This document shows positions 52,468-63,832 of a stretch of DNA of 64,000 nt, piece after piece. The stretch spans positions 95,230,568 to 95,294,567 of the forward strand of contig OX578152.1 in assembly GCA_951213105.1 (NCBI GenBank). Direction: 5' to 3'. Position numbers and translations under genes: made by a program. The stretch comes from Amaurobius ferox (Eukaryota > Arthropoda > Arachnida > Araneae > Amaurobiidae). How positions within the stretch are numbered: the first letter of the stretch is position 1; every line of letters begins with the position of its first letter. The notes under the pieces were generated by a model. The model saw nothing but the letters and a program-made list of their open reading frames with translations. It had not been told where the DNA came from and did not search any database.

Positions 52468-53240
52468 GGGTGACCGTCAGTAAATTTTCTGCCCTATCCG
52501 CGCTTTGTTAACTTTCGCGGCACACATCTTTCGCCGAAATTCTACTCACACAGTTGCGAAATAGTTTCTGAAAGATAAAATGCAATGCTTAGATTATATT
52601 AAAACTAAATTTAATGCCCCAAAAAACATAGAATATATTTTTTATTTTAATCCAAAATATTTTTGGTGCTGCCATCTCTTGTCGTAATTTAATTCATACA
52701 GATTATTTTTATTTTTTAATGAACATTTTTAAATATCTATTCCTTCTAATACAGTGTAAAACACAACAACAGATTATATATAATAATGCCACAATCACGG
52801 AAAGGGATTTATCATTCTATAAATTTGATAAAGGATCTGAATGTACATCACTGAGGACTGCAGTTTTATCTTGAAGTTCCTTTGTCTTCAAGTCCAAGTT
52901 CAATTACGTTTCCGTGATTATGGTATTATATATGATTTGTTGTTGTATTTAATAGCGTATTAGAAGGAATAGACATTTAAAAATGTTCATTAAAAAATAA
53001 AAATAGTCGGTATGAATTAAATTACGACAACAGATGGCAGCACCAAAAACATTTTAAATTAAAATAAAACATATATTCTATGTTTTATTGGGTATTAAAT
53101 TTAGTTTTAATATAATCTAAGCATATCATTTTATCTATAAGAAAATATTTCGCAACTGTTTGAGTAGAATTTCAGCGAAATATGTGTGCCGCGAAAGTTA
53201 AAGCGCGGATAGGGCAGAAAATTTACTGACGCTCACCCTA
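52468..53240. mobile_element. Long-TIR MITE, copy 2 (loop inverted relative to copy 1)
   Basis: Ends AGGGTGACCGTCAGTAAATT and, inverted, AATTTACTGACGCTCACCCT. Arms of about 330 bp match 16554-17302 closely. The unpaired centre reads CACGGAAAGGGATTTATCAT to CAATTACGTTTCCGTG, which is the reverse complement of the centre of copy 1. TA precedes the left end; AA follows the right. Confidence 0.88.
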
Positions 53241-54059
53241 ACAACGTGCCAGCCATGAAAACTTTTAGTGTTCAACGGCCCGGGCTTTCCAGTTCCTATA
53301 TGATAAGGCCTCTATTCAGTCCATGAGTTGGACCACTTAGAATCTCAAAGATGTTTTCGGCCAGTGGTTGTAATTGGATTATTATATTCATTGGAATGCT
53401 CTCGAAACAAAGTGGCCCTTAAACCTAGCAGCCCATCGATCGGGCCCGAAAGGTCAGACAAACTGCTTCAGTATTATATTTTGGAATGTTTCGCACCTGT
53501 TTGCGGCGAAAGAAAAAAAGAAAAGGAAACTGACCGGACGCAACCCCTTGACTAATAAGCGTGCGAATACTGTCGCTAAGTCCGAACGCAAATCGTACGA
53601 AAGTACGAGAAGAGAGTAAAATATGGAACCGAGGAAGACGGTTTAGAGTAAACATCGAGTATTTGGGTATAGTGCCTAGAAGAGATAGTGTGACGACTGA
53701 GATACAGTGCCTAGAAGTAATAGTGTGCCGACCGCTTATATACCTCCCAATGCTTGGAACTGTTCCTGAAAAGCCACCTACGCCAGACGGCTGTGGTCTC
53801 GAATAAGAGATCAGAAACTGAGGAGTTAACATTGAAACTAATGGAAATTTAATGCAAATGAAATGTCTAATATCTTTGGAAATAACTGAATTTGTGTAAA
53901 ATTTGGTGTGATTATTGCAAGTGGCAAACACAAAAAGTCATTTGATTTTCAGAGATTGAGCAAAGGATATATATGTATTTTTATAATTTTATTTAACATG
54001 ATCTGGTATTCGTTCAAACGTTTGAGATCCAAAATAATCAAGTTTATTCCTCACAGAAA
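53241..54059. other. Spacer with overlapping chance ORFs
   Basis: Moderately GC-rich between 53270 and 53800. A 168-codon minus frame (53425-53931) and plus frames of 75-81 codons overlap and show no domain. A 40-bp imperfect tandem duplication (AGTGCCTAGAAG...AGTGTG) is at 53668-53730. Confidence 0.35.
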
Positions 54060-54880
54060 CGTGACGTTTTCTCTTGTGATACATTTCAGTTCTTTTCGAT
54101 TTTGAAGTTTATCGGGCTAGCCCGTCTTGGACCCGCCATAGGACTGTACTAGGTTTTAGAGAATAACTCGAAAAGCAGAGCAAGTAGGAAATCTATATTT
54201 AATATATCCTTTTCTTTTGGGGTATATTTCAATTTTTTCGATTTCGAATCGTATCGGGCTAACCCGTCTTGGGCCCACCTAAGAAATTCATCCATTTTTG
54301 TGAAATAACTTGAGAACAGGTGTATATAAAAATTTCAAGTTTAGCATATCCTTGTCATTTGTGGTATATTTTAACTCTGGATTTACACCTTTATCGGGCT
54401 AGACCGTCCTGAACCTAACAAAAGGAATGTACTCGTTTTTTGAGAATAACCCGAAAAATTGGAACATCTATAGAATGCCTAAATTTAATATATCATTGTC
54501 CTTTGGAGTATATTGTAGTTCATCGGATTTCGAACCTTATCGGGCTAGCCCGTCTTGGGCCCGTCATAGAAATTTACTCGCTTTTTAAGAATAATTCGAA
54601 AATCGGAACAGCTAAAAAATGTAAATTCAGTATATCATTTCGTTTTGGATACATATCAATTTAAATATTGAATCTCATCGAGTTAGTCCGTCTTGGGTCC
54701 GCTTACAAGTGCATTCGTTTTTAAGAAATAACCCGAGATCCGAAGTAGCTAAAAATCCCAAGTTTAGCATGTCGTTGGATTTTGTGGTATATTTCAGTTT
54801 CTTCGATTTTGAACTTTAATGGGCTAGCCCGTCTTGGGCTCGACATAGGAATGGACCCATTTTTAACACTTTACAACAAA
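54060..54880 (+). repeat. Degenerate 140-bp tandem repeat, six units, palindromic core
   Basis: The core ATCGGGCTAGCCCGTCTTGG or a variant occurs at about 54111, 54253, 54393, 54539, 54677 and 54819, giving spacings of 138-146 bp. Each unit also has TATTTCAGTTTCTTCGATTT before the core, and ATAACCCGAAAA..GGAA and TTTAATATATC after it. Units differ by perhaps a quarter of positions, so the array is old. GGGCTAGCCC is a perfect palindrome kept in most units. Non-coding. Confidence 0.88.
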
Positions 54881-54919
54881 GTTGAAAAGTGTTTATGACT
54901 TTGTTCATTCTGTCTGTCA
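54875..54919 (+). mobile_element. HINE-like repeat, family C 5' fragment
   Basis: ACACTTTACAACAAAGTTGA, AAAGTGTTTATGACTTTGTT, CATTCTGTCTGTC is the first 45 bp of family C, cut off exactly where the jockey LINE begins. Confidence 0.75.
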
Positions 54920-57900
54920 TGAGAGCTGGGGCTGGGGGCCGGGTTACTGCACGTGGCGGTACTGCACTCTACATTAAAAACAACATCTCTCATCATAGGT
55001 TAAGTGTCTCGGCCTTCACGAAGCTTGAGGCCACAGCTATCAAAGTCACTATTCCAAATTTGGTCCCGATTGCATTTGCTTCAGTGTATATCCCGCCTGC
55101 TAATAATACTAGATTACCTTCGTCTGAGCTTGAAGCACTCCCAGGACTTAGCACTAACATTATCATCGTTGGTGACCTAAATTCTCGCCACTGTCCCTGG
55201 GACATAGCTTCGAACAGTAAAGGCAATGAACTAAAACGATTGGCCCAGTGCGCCAACTTTAGGATCCACCCACTCCCACTCACTTCTTTACAGGAAGGAC
55301 CATAGCCATAATTGATTTGGCTCTTTTCAGAAATATTCCTTTCCATCATACGACCAGCGTCGATGATAAACTGACGGCTGATCACCTTCCTGTAATACTG
55401 ACCCTTAATTTTAATAGTTTATCTTTGGACTACCCGGTGGAGCTATTTACAAATTGGGACGATTTTCGTCACATTCTTAATAATTTCAGTACTGCCCCCC
55501 CCCCTATCAAAATTACCAGCACGGACGACATTGATAAAAGCGTCCAAGATTTTAATCACTTACTGCTGGAGGCGGTAGCTGCAGCCTCGAAACCAAATCA
55601 TTTACGACCGAATTATCACTCGCTCCCGAGTGATATCAAAGCCAAAATTAAGCAGCGTAATCGGTTACGGTGAGATTGTCCGTGCAGTAGGTATCCTCCA
55701 TTTGGTGCGCAACTCCGTAAACTTCATAGCGAGGTCAAGTCTATGATTCGAACTTACACCTAGCAACGCTGGCGTACTCACCTTGAGGGACTCACACCCA
55801 CGAATCACAGTCTCTGGCGAACAGCTAAAAACATGAGAACCACGAGAACAACAATTCCGCCCATTAATGGCCAAAACTCTCTCGTCCAGACTGCGGAGGA
55901 AAAAGCTAATGCTATTGCAAACAGCTTGGAACTCCAATTTTCACCACACGAAGACCTTAACTTCAGCCATCTTTGCACAGGCACTTTACACGATTTCCAA
56001 CAGACCAATCAGAATGCACTTAACGTACAAGCACCAAACGACCTTGATCCCATACACCTGGCTGAAGTTCATCACATTATACACAGCTTCAAAGTGAAGA
56101 AATCACCCGGCTCTGATGAATCAGCAACAGAATGCTGAAAAACCTTCCCCTTTCCTATGAGTGCTGGCTCACCGTGCTCTTAAATCATATGTTGGATCTT
56201 CGCTACTTTCCCCAGAGTTGGAAGACTGCTGACGTCATCCCTCTGATCAAAATTAGCCAAAATCCTAATTTAGCAGAAAGCTACAGACCAATTAGTCTTC
56301 TATCAAGCCTTTCCAAAATTTTTGAGTTAGTGTTGCTTAGACGTTTGACTAGTTTCTGCAGATCGAAAGATATTTTAATTCCTGAACAGCACGGTTTTCG
56401 ATCTGATTTTTCCACGCATTCCCAACTCATGCGTGTAGTGGAAACTATTCACAAAAACTCTACCAACAAGCAGTTTACCAGCATAGTATTTTTCGACATG
56501 AGCAAGGCTTTTGATAAAACTTTTATTCCGGGTCTGCTAACCAAGCTGGTCCGACTTGGTATTTCGACACAACTTTTGGCTCTCATCAACTCGTATCTTG
56601 CTAAACGTTCTTTCTCGAGGTCTCAAGGACGGGGTTATACGGAGTGCCCAGGAGGGGAAGGAATTCCCCCCTTTAAACTCCGGACGAAAAGGAAAAGAGA
56701 TACGAAGGAGAAAAGATATTTGATAGAATTTACATCTGAAGGAGTGCTTGGGGGGGGCTGCGACCGAGGTAGGGCCCTTCCCCAAGTCTACAGAGGAGGA
56801 GAAAGGGCTAGGGCCCAAGCGGGCGCCTAGCGAGATAAAAAAGGAGGGGAGGAAGATGAGCGCCCCGAGGGACGCAGGGCCTTGAGCTTGAGACAGGGGG
56901 GGGGGGGGGTACCGAACATTACAAAAAAAAAAGTTTAAAGTATGGTCAAGTTGCATGTAAGTATGATTAAACGTTCTTTCCGCGTACGAGTTGAACAATC
57001 CTACTCTTCTCTTCGATCAATCAGAGCCGGAGTGCCCCAGGGCGGAAATCTTAGTTCGCTCCTGTTCAATCTGTTCATTAATGACATTCCTATGATCCCT
57101 CAAGTACAGCTGGCCATCTTTGCAGATGACACAGCCCTGATTTCAAGAAGCTCTTCACCACACAACGCTATTAATACACTCCCAAAGTTACATACAGAAT
57201 AGCCTTGAGCACTGGCTCGTGACCTGGAGAATCAAAATTAATCCGACCAAGAATGCAGTCGTCATTTTTTGCCCGCACTACCAAGAACTTAGACATAACT
57301 GCTCCCTTAAAATCTTCAATGATCCGATCACCTTTTTATCATCTGTCAAGTATCTAGGTGTCATTCTCGACAACAAAATGCTTTTCAGTGAGCATATCAA
57401 TAAGAAAGTTGAATCTGTTAATAAAACCTTCAGAGCCCACCTCCCACTTCTTGGTAGAAAATCTCATCTGTCCCTCTACAATAAATTGATCATCTACAAA
57501 CAAATCATAGCACCTGGCTTTTTGTATGCCTGTCCTGTCTGGGGGTCGGCTGCAAAAAGTCACATAGAGAAACTGCAAGTCTTTCAAAATAAAGTGTTAC
57601 GCTGCATTGTAAATGCACCCTGGTTTGTACAGAACGAGGTGATACACCACGATCTTAAAGTCCCACACGTTGTTGGGCAGATTCAGAAAACTTCACTAAT
57701 TTTTTCAGGAAAAACACTAGCAAACCCTGCCTGAGAAACGTGGATAGTAGCTACGACACTTCCACACCTTCCTATCTTAGGAAAAGAAGGCCTAAACACC
57801 TTCTTTCCGGACCTACGGCGCCCCCGTGGAAGCGCCCTAGATATTCTACGCCCCAGGCAGGTTACTCTATGTCCTCGGCTGAGTCGGGTGGCCTGGGCTT

Positions 57901-58030
57901 TCGACGCCCCAGGCAGGTGTTTCCTAACCTAGCCCGCCGGGCGGCAACTGATGGCTATTTCACCTTGGAATTGCCCTGTCAATTCCGGGGTGAAATGGAG
58001 AAACCTGATTCGTCCTCCCCGGTGATCTAG
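54920..58030 (+). pseudogene. Jockey-like LINE ORF2: endonuclease plus reverse transcriptase, broken
   Basis: ORF2 supplies the nicking endonuclease and the RT for target-primed insertion. The copy starts inside the endonuclease: GGTALYIKNNISHH, ATAIKVTIPNLV, FASVYIPP and IIIVGDLNSRHCPW (near 55165). TADHLPVILTLNF (near 55378) completes that domain after a frame change. RT follows: YFPQSWKTADVIPLIK, YRPISLLSSLSKIFE, EQHGFRSDFSTHSQL, IVFFDMSKAFDKTF, then IRAGVPQGGNLSSLLFNLFI, the catalytic LAIFADDTALISR (near 57120), and VKYLGVILDNKMLFSEHI. After RT the frame reads LPLLGRKSHLSLYNKLIIYK and, after a shift, VDSSYDTSTPSYLRKRRPKH to a stop at 58030. Frame changes or stops fall near 55300, 55672, 56137, 57200 and 57715, and a 353-bp insertion lies at 56615-56967. 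No RNase H domain, consistent with jockey. Confidence 0.9.
56615..56967 (+). mobile_element. 353-bp purine-rich insertion with 13-bp target duplication
   Basis: TAAACGTTCTTTC occurs at 56602-56614 and again at 56968-56980; deleting the DNA between them and one copy restores continuous RT sequence (LAKRSFRVRVEQ). The insert is unusually G/A-rich with G-runs (56751, 56896) and has an A-run followed by GTTTAAAGTATGG near its 3' end. A long target duplication and an A-run suggest LINE-assisted retroposition of an RNA. The source is not recognised and I see no clear tRNA boxes. Confidence 0.7.
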
Positions 58031-58435
58031 CTCTCAATCCATGAGAACAATGACTCTGCTTTGCTGGCGAATTTTTTGCCAGCCCGGTCTTTTCTTCAAT
58101 AGTGAACCAGCACAAGCTGATCGTTTGTTGTAAATAAACACATAACTGTGTTTAAATTGTAAATTTTGTAAAATTGTGTGCCTGAAAAGGGCCTTTTTAT
58201 CACGGCACTAAACTTGACTGTAAATCCAATAACTCTTTAACTTATTAAACTCTCATTGTAAACTTCTAATTATCTCTGACTGCATCTGCAATTTGTAAAT
58301 CTTAAACTTGTAATTCAATCTTAACTTCTTAATTCTAACCTTGCATTTTAATAATTTTAAATTCTTAAGTAATCTCAAATTTGTTCTTTAGTTGTATCTT
58401 AAAATCTGTAAACTTTGGACTTCTCATTCACCAAT
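58031..58435 (+). other. 3' untranslated region of the jockey LINE
   Basis: AT-rich, with repeated TGTAAA/CTTAA-type strings (TGTAAATTTTGTAAAATTG, TTGTAAATCTTAAACTTGTA). No sharp end or poly-A is visible. Confidence 0.45.
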
Positions 58436-58750
58436 ACCTTGGTGGTTTCCTATTGGCCCGCTCGTATCCCTGGCCCCGCCCTCTCCCTCTCTTGCAGCCA
58501 CAGCTCAGCACTCAGCCATCAGCAGCCACTCCAAGACGAAGACGGAACAACACCATCTGACTCCTACACAGCAACCTCTCGAAGATGAATGCTATTCCAT
58601 ATTGCTTTAACTGAAAAAACCATCTACAGTGGACTTTTATACATCCGATGTGGCCGTCGAAAGCCCAGACCATTCGGCTCGTCCAAGGACTTAGAGCAAT
58701 CCGATGTGGCCGTGAGGAAGGCCGTAAGCAAGCGTCTTGGCTTGGCTTGT
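58436..58750 (+). other. GC-rich segment with CCAAT- and GC-box-like motifs
   Basis: ATTGG (inverted CCAAT) at about 58453 and CCCCGCCC at about 58473 are followed by a C/T-rich tract ending CTTGCAG (58486-58497), then CAGC-rich sequence. TCCGATGTGGCCGT occurs twice (58647, 58698). The 72-codon frame (58392-58610) has no domain. It could be an LTR or promoter remnant, or a piece of another retroelement. Confidence 0.3.
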
Positions 58751-58751
58751 T

Positions 58752-59490
58752 CTGTCTGTCTGTACGTTAGCAAGATAACTGCCGTAAAAATGAATTAATC
58801 AAAAAAAAAATTTAGTATGTTGTTCGGACGATCTGTAGGACCTATGGGAATATAAATGAATAATATCATCCAATTACTTTTGGCTTGAACCAGGGTTGGA
58901 AAAATGAAATACATTGAACCCTATGGGACCTAATTTTTCAAACATTTTTTAAGCGGATTTAAAATGCACAAATTACTTCGAAAATTTTAGGAAATATTCA
59001 CATTATTCCATAAAATATATAAAGAAAATTTCAGAAAAATATATTCAGTAGTTTTTTAAATAAAAATTAAAATAATAATTACACCTCTTATATGAAACGA
59101 TCACGTGACTATGATATGAAAAGATCATGTGACCCACTTCAAAATAAAATATGGCATCCATCTTGTCTCAAAATCGTGATTTTTAAAGTTCTTTTTAATT
59201 CAGATTGACTGTTGTATCCGTCCTAAAACCGCTTTATTTTTGCTTAAACTCTGTGCATCTACATACTGAAACAACGCAATTACAATATATTTGAGTTTAA
59301 ATGATCATCCAAATTTGATTATTTCTATAACGAAGCCTATTTTTCACTTATGTAAAATGTAAACAGCAAAATATGTAGGATGAGTTGTATAAGAATTGCT
59401 GTATTTTTTTAACGCAAAAGTATTAAGCTCATGGAGTCTGCATAGCTGATATGAATGACATATTCATTGATTTTACAAAGAGAAGGACGA
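58752..59490 (+). mobile_element. HINE-like repeat, family C (5'-truncated)
   Basis: Starts within the GTCT block (TTCTGTCTGTCTGTACGTTA), then ATAACTGCCGTAAAAATGAA, TTTAGTATGTTGTTCGGACG and the body as in the other C copies (ACCCTATGGGACCTAATTTT, ATGGCATCCATCTTGTCTCA). It breaks off near 59490, where family B tail sequence begins. Confidence 0.75.
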
Positions 59491-59857
59491 ATAATCTAGA
59501 AAAAATATTGCCAACTTGGCCGTATTTAGGCCCAGATTGACGAAAATATTGTTAAAATTGCAAAAATGACGCCAAGTTAATGAAAATGACGCCTAGTTGA
59601 TGAATTTATTATTAAAATATTTTAAGATATTGACTTTATTGTTTATTGAGGTTGCTATCGAGATTAATAATTGTTAATTTAGAGTTGCATGAAATATAAG
59701 TTAATTGCGTACGAAATAATTTTACATGTTCTCATCTGGAAATGTGCCACATTACAAATACTGTAACTTGGATCTTTTCGTCGTTTCTTTTAGTGTGAAA
59801 GAAGTAAATTCAGTGCAGTATATAAGAAAAGTTATGTGCTGTCCCCACCAGATTTTT
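59491..59857 (+). mobile_element. HINE-like repeat, family B tail (copy B3)
   Basis: TTGCCAACTTGGCCGTATTT, AAAATGACGCCAAGTTAATG, then AAGTAAATTCAGTGCAGTAT and the 3' block AGTTATGTGCTGTCCCCACC, AGATTTTT. The 5' part is missing. Confidence 0.7.
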
Positions 59858-60666
59858 ACGTTCCTTATATACATATCATGTATAAGGAAAGCATTGTGAA
59901 AGATTCGAATTCGAGTTTTCGACGGGAGAGCACGTTTCAAGCACCCCTGAACACGAATCAGACGCTTTTGAGATGATGTCTGTTTGTGGAAGTATGTGTG
60001 TGTGTCAGTGAATCTGTGGAGACGATAACTTACGAACGAATGGACCGATTCGAACGAAATTTGGTACAAAAATTACAATCCATGAATACTGGAAGCCTAT
60101 TGTTTTTATACGCAATCACATGTTTAGAACCCCCTCCCCCCTAAATTTTCGAGTAAAATATTGGAAAAATCCTCTAAAAATCAAAATATTTAATAAAGTT
60201 ACGAAAATAGCCATTTCTTATGTAATTATTCATTAGAAAACGATTAAAATAAATTTTAGAAAGTTAGCATGAACCGTTCCTTAGATATTCTACATTTTTC
60301 AAACAAATTATCAAAAAATCATGTAAAATTAAAAAATATATATATTACCTATTGTTGTAATATGTTCACTTTTCATAAATAATATCATGCGATAAATTGG
60401 GTGACATCCTTCTCGTGGATCTAGCTAGTTCCATTCATGAGAAAATATACTTTAGGTAATTCTTTTGTATTTGGACGCCAATAGTCAGTTATCTGCTACA
60501 AAAATAACTTATTTCACCGTCCATAACGCTTGGCGAGATTTTGGCAGAATGTCGCCAACTTGGCGACTTTTTTAAATTTTGCCGATATAGCGAAAATGTC
60601 GCCAAATTGATAAAAATGACGCTAAATCAATGAAAATATCGACTAGGAAGTATTTATTAAAATATT
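59858..60666 (+). mobile_element. HINE-like repeat, family B (copy B4, 3'-truncated)
   Basis: Starts TTCCTTATATACATATCATG with mirrored TATAAGGAAAG, then TCGAGTTTTCGACGGGAGAG, TGGACCGATTCGAACGAAAT, AACCGTTCCTTAGATATTC and CGCCAACTTGGCGACTTTTT. It lacks the terminal subTIR and hairpin and passes straight into B5. The 105-codon minus frame at 59752-60069 is a shadow. Confidence 0.75.
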
Positions 60667-61590
60667 ACTTTCCTTATACACATAATGTATAAGGATAGTA
60701 TTGTGATGGGGTCGAAAATTCGAATTAGAGTTTTCGACGGGAGAGCACTTTCAAACATTCCTGATCACGAATCAAACATTTTTGAGGTGATGTCTGTGTG
60801 TGTCAGTGAGTCTGTGGAGACGATATCTCACGAACGAATGGAGCGATTCGAATGAAATTTGATACAAAAATCACAATCCGTGAATACTGGAAGCCTATTA
60901 TTTTAAAACACAATCAAATATTCAGAACCCCCCTAAATTTTCGAGTGAAAATTTTAAAAAATTGTCAAAAACATCAAAACCTTTAATAAAGTTACGCAAA
61001 TAATCATGTATTATGTAATTTTCCCTCAGAAAACGATTGACATAAACTTTAGAACGCTAGCATGAACCGTTCTCGAGATATTGCACATTTTTCAAATAAA
61101 TTTATCAAAAAATCCCACAAATTAAACATTATTAACTGTTAAGAAACGTGTTCACTTTTCACATGTAATATCATGCGATAAATTTGGTGACATCATTATC
61201 GTGGATCTAACTCGTTCCATTCACGAGAAAAGATACTTTGAGTAATACTTTTGTATTTGAACGCCAATAGTCATTTATCTGCAGTAAGAATAAGTTATTT
61301 CTCCGTCTATAACGGTTGACGAGATTTTGGTGACGAATTTAGCGGAATGTCGCCAACTTGGCGATATATTTAAATGTTGCCAAATTAACGAAAATTTCGC
61401 CAAATGGATAAAAGTGACGCTAAATCAATGAAAATGACGACTATTTGGAGAAAATTCAATATGTTGGAAAGAATGCAAATATTTACTGTAAGAATAACAT
61501 TTTATTTAACTGTAAAAGCAGTAAATTCATTGCATTATATAAGGAAAGTCATGTGCTGCCCACATCAGATTTTTTTAATATATATAGACT
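60667..61590 (+). mobile_element. HINE-like repeat, family B (copy B5, best-preserved)
   Basis: Starts ACTTTCCTTATACACATAAT and TATAAGGATAG, followed by the full B order: TTTTCGACGGGAGAGCAC, GTGTGTGTCAGTGAGTCTGT, GAACGAATGGAGCGATTCGA, TGAACCGTTCTCGAGATATT, AATATCATGCGATAAATTTG, CGCCAACTTGGCGATATA. It ends TATATAAGGAAAGTCATGTG, CTGCCCACATCAGA and a T-run at 61575. No insertion interrupts it, so it is the best reference for the family (about 910 bp). Confidence 0.82.
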
Positions 61591-61738
61591 ATATCGCTTA
61601 TTGGGGATGCTATCAATATTGAATGCTAGCATTATATAAGGAAAGTCATCTGCTGCCCACATCAGATTTTTTTAATATATAGACTATATCGCTTATTGGG
61701 GATGCTATCAATATTGAATGCTATCAATATTAGAATGC
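61525..61738 (+). repeat. About 105-bp tandem duplication of the B5 3' end plus flank
   Basis: GCATTATATAAGGAAAGTCA..CATCAGATTTTTTTAATATA, AGACTATATCGCTTATTGGG, GATGCTATCAATATTGAATG occurs twice in a row. Confidence 0.85.
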
Positions 61739-62194
61739 TAGCATAAACGGTTCTCAAGATATTGCACATTTTTCAAAATAAATTTATCAAAAAATCCCAT
61801 AAATTAAAAAAATATATATAAGTGTTGAGAAACATATTCACTTGTCATATGTAATATCATGCGATAAATTGGGTAACATCATTTTCGTGAATCTAGCTCG
61901 TTCCATTCATGAGAAAATATACTTTGAGTAATACTTTTGTATTTGAAAGCCAATAGTTATTTATCTGCTATAAGAATAACTTATTTCTGCGTCCATAACG
62001 TTTGGCGAGATTTGGTGGAATGTCGCCAACTTGGCGACTTTTTTAAATGTTGTAAAATTAACGGAAATCTCGCCAAATGGATAAAAATGATACTAAATCA
62101 GTGAAAATGACGACTCACTGACGAAAATTCAATTTCTTGGAAAGAATATAAATAGCTACCATAAGAAAAACCTATTTTTTTTTATTGTAAAAAC
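61739..62194 (+). mobile_element. HINE-like repeat, family B internal fragment
   Basis: Begins at AACGGTTCTCAAGATATTGC (mid-unit), continues AATATCATGCGATAAATTGG and CGCCAACTTGGCGACTTTTT, and stops at a T-run (62175-62184) where family C begins. Confidence 0.7.
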
Positions 62195-62975
62195 CAATTA
62201 GTTTTGGATTGAACCCGTGTGGAAAAAATGAAAGACATTGAACCCTATCGGACCAAATTCTTCAAACATTTTTTAAGCGGATTTAAAATTCACAAATTTC
62301 TTCGAAAGTTTAATGAAATATTAAAATTCTCACATAAAATATATAAAAAAAATTTCAGCAAAATATATTCAGTAGTTTTTAAAGTAAAAATTAAAATAAT
62401 AATTACACCCTTTATATGGAGAGATCACGTGACCATTATATGAATGGATCACGTCACCCACTTCAAAATAAAATATGGCATCCATCTTGTGTCAAAATCG
62501 TAATTTTTAACATTCTTTTTAATTCATATTTAGTGTTGTATCCGTCCTAAAACCGCTTTATTTTTGCTTAAATTATGTGCATCTACATATTGAAACAACG
62601 CAATTACAATATAGTTGAGTTTAAATGATTATCCAACTTTGATTATTTCTACAACCTAATTTTGACTTCTGGAGGATGAAAATACCAAAAGATGTAGAAT
62701 GAGTTGTATAAGAATTGCTGCATTTCTTTAACACAAAATTATTTAGCCCATGGAGTCTGCAATATAGCTGATATGAATGAAACATTCATTGATTTTATGC
62801 AGAGAAGCAAACGATTTTTCGATGAAGTTTTAAGCATAGAGTTAAATTACTTGTTCTTCCATGGTTTTAGGTTTTTAAATAAAATACATTATTATAGTAT
62901 TGTGATGAATGAAATGAATGGAAAAATATTTTTGAATGAAATGTTGCTTTTATAGAGAGAGCCAGGCGTGTTATT
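62195..62975 (+). mobile_element. HINE-like repeat, family C (5'-truncated)
   Basis: TTTGGATTGAACCCGTGTGG, TTTTTTAAGCGGATTTAAAA, GAGATCACGTGACCATTATA, ATGGCATCCATCTTGTGTCA and CCGTCCTAAAACCGCTTTAT in family C order. It joins another C 5' end at about 62976. The 74- and 83-codon frames are AT-driven. Confidence 0.72.
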
Positions 62976-63345
62976 AACACTTTACAACAAAGTTGAAAAG
63001 TGTTTATGACTTTGTTCATTCTATCTGTCTGTCTGTCCTTTAGCACGATAACTGCCGTAAAAATAACTTGGATACATACAGTACTCAAACAGACAGACAC
63101 ACACAGACGTCACGCTAAAAATAGTTTTTTCGTATTCTAGAGGTCTCGAAACGTGTAGATCCGTCGAAAACTGGAGTTGTGATCTTCGGTATGATTCCAA
63201 TACTTTCCCTATACATTACCATGTATTGCAGGGAAAGTGAAAATATTACCGAGAAATTTATCGCATTTTAGAGATGTTTAAATGAAATTGCATTGAAGTT
63301 GGAAAGTGTTTCGTAATCAATGCTTCATGCATGATTGATCTGATC
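62976..63345 (+). mobile_element. Family C copy interrupted by a family A fragment
   Basis: ACACTTTACAACAAAGTTGA to ATAACTGCCGTAAAAAT (62976-63063) is the C 5' end. 63064-63240 is the 5' part of family A in minus orientation (GACGTCACGCTAAAAATAG, CGAAACGTGTAGATCCGTCG, ATTACCATGTATTGCAGGGA). 63245-63345 is the C 3' end: GAAGTTGGAAAGTGTTTCGT and an ATCAATGC..GCATGATTGAT hairpin. Confidence 0.72.
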
Positions 63346-63832
63346 TTTCTTGTTTATTTTAGATTTTGACGATTTTTGAGAGCTATTTCGCAAAAAAAGA
63401 CAGGCTATCTCTTCCCGAATCGTACCAAAATCTAACCAGCACCAGGGTGATCCACAAGCGACTTATCTACCGAGTTTTGTAAAATTCGGTCCATTAGTTT
63501 TTCAGCTAGAGTGGATACAGGCAATTTTTGCGGGCCATTTCGCAAAAGAAGTTGAGTTCATACCGATTCGTACCAAAAACTAATCAGCACCAGGGTCACA
63601 CCCAAGTGACTTATCTACCAAATTTTATGAAATTCGATCTATTAGGGTTTGAATTATAGTGAATACATACATTGCACAGACAGATACAGACGTCACGCTA
63701 AAAATTGCTGTATTGTATTCTATAGATCCGGAAACGTGTAGATCCGTCGAAAACTCGAATTGCGACTTTCAGTATGATTTAAATACTTTCCCTATACATT
63801 ATCGTATATTGCAGGGAAAGTAAAAAATTAAG
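63346..63832 (-). mobile_element. HINE-like repeat, family A (minus orientation, 5' two thirds)
   Basis: On the minus strand it starts TTTACTTTCCCTGCAATATA at about 63826, then TCGAGTTTTCGACGGATCTA, ACGTCTGTATCTGTCTG and two subrepeats. It stops near 63350 before the terminal segment. Confidence 0.78.

Noticed and set aside
53425..53931. 168-codon minus ORF
   Set aside because: No recognisable domain, overlapped by plus-strand frames of similar quality, and composition shows no clear coding bias.
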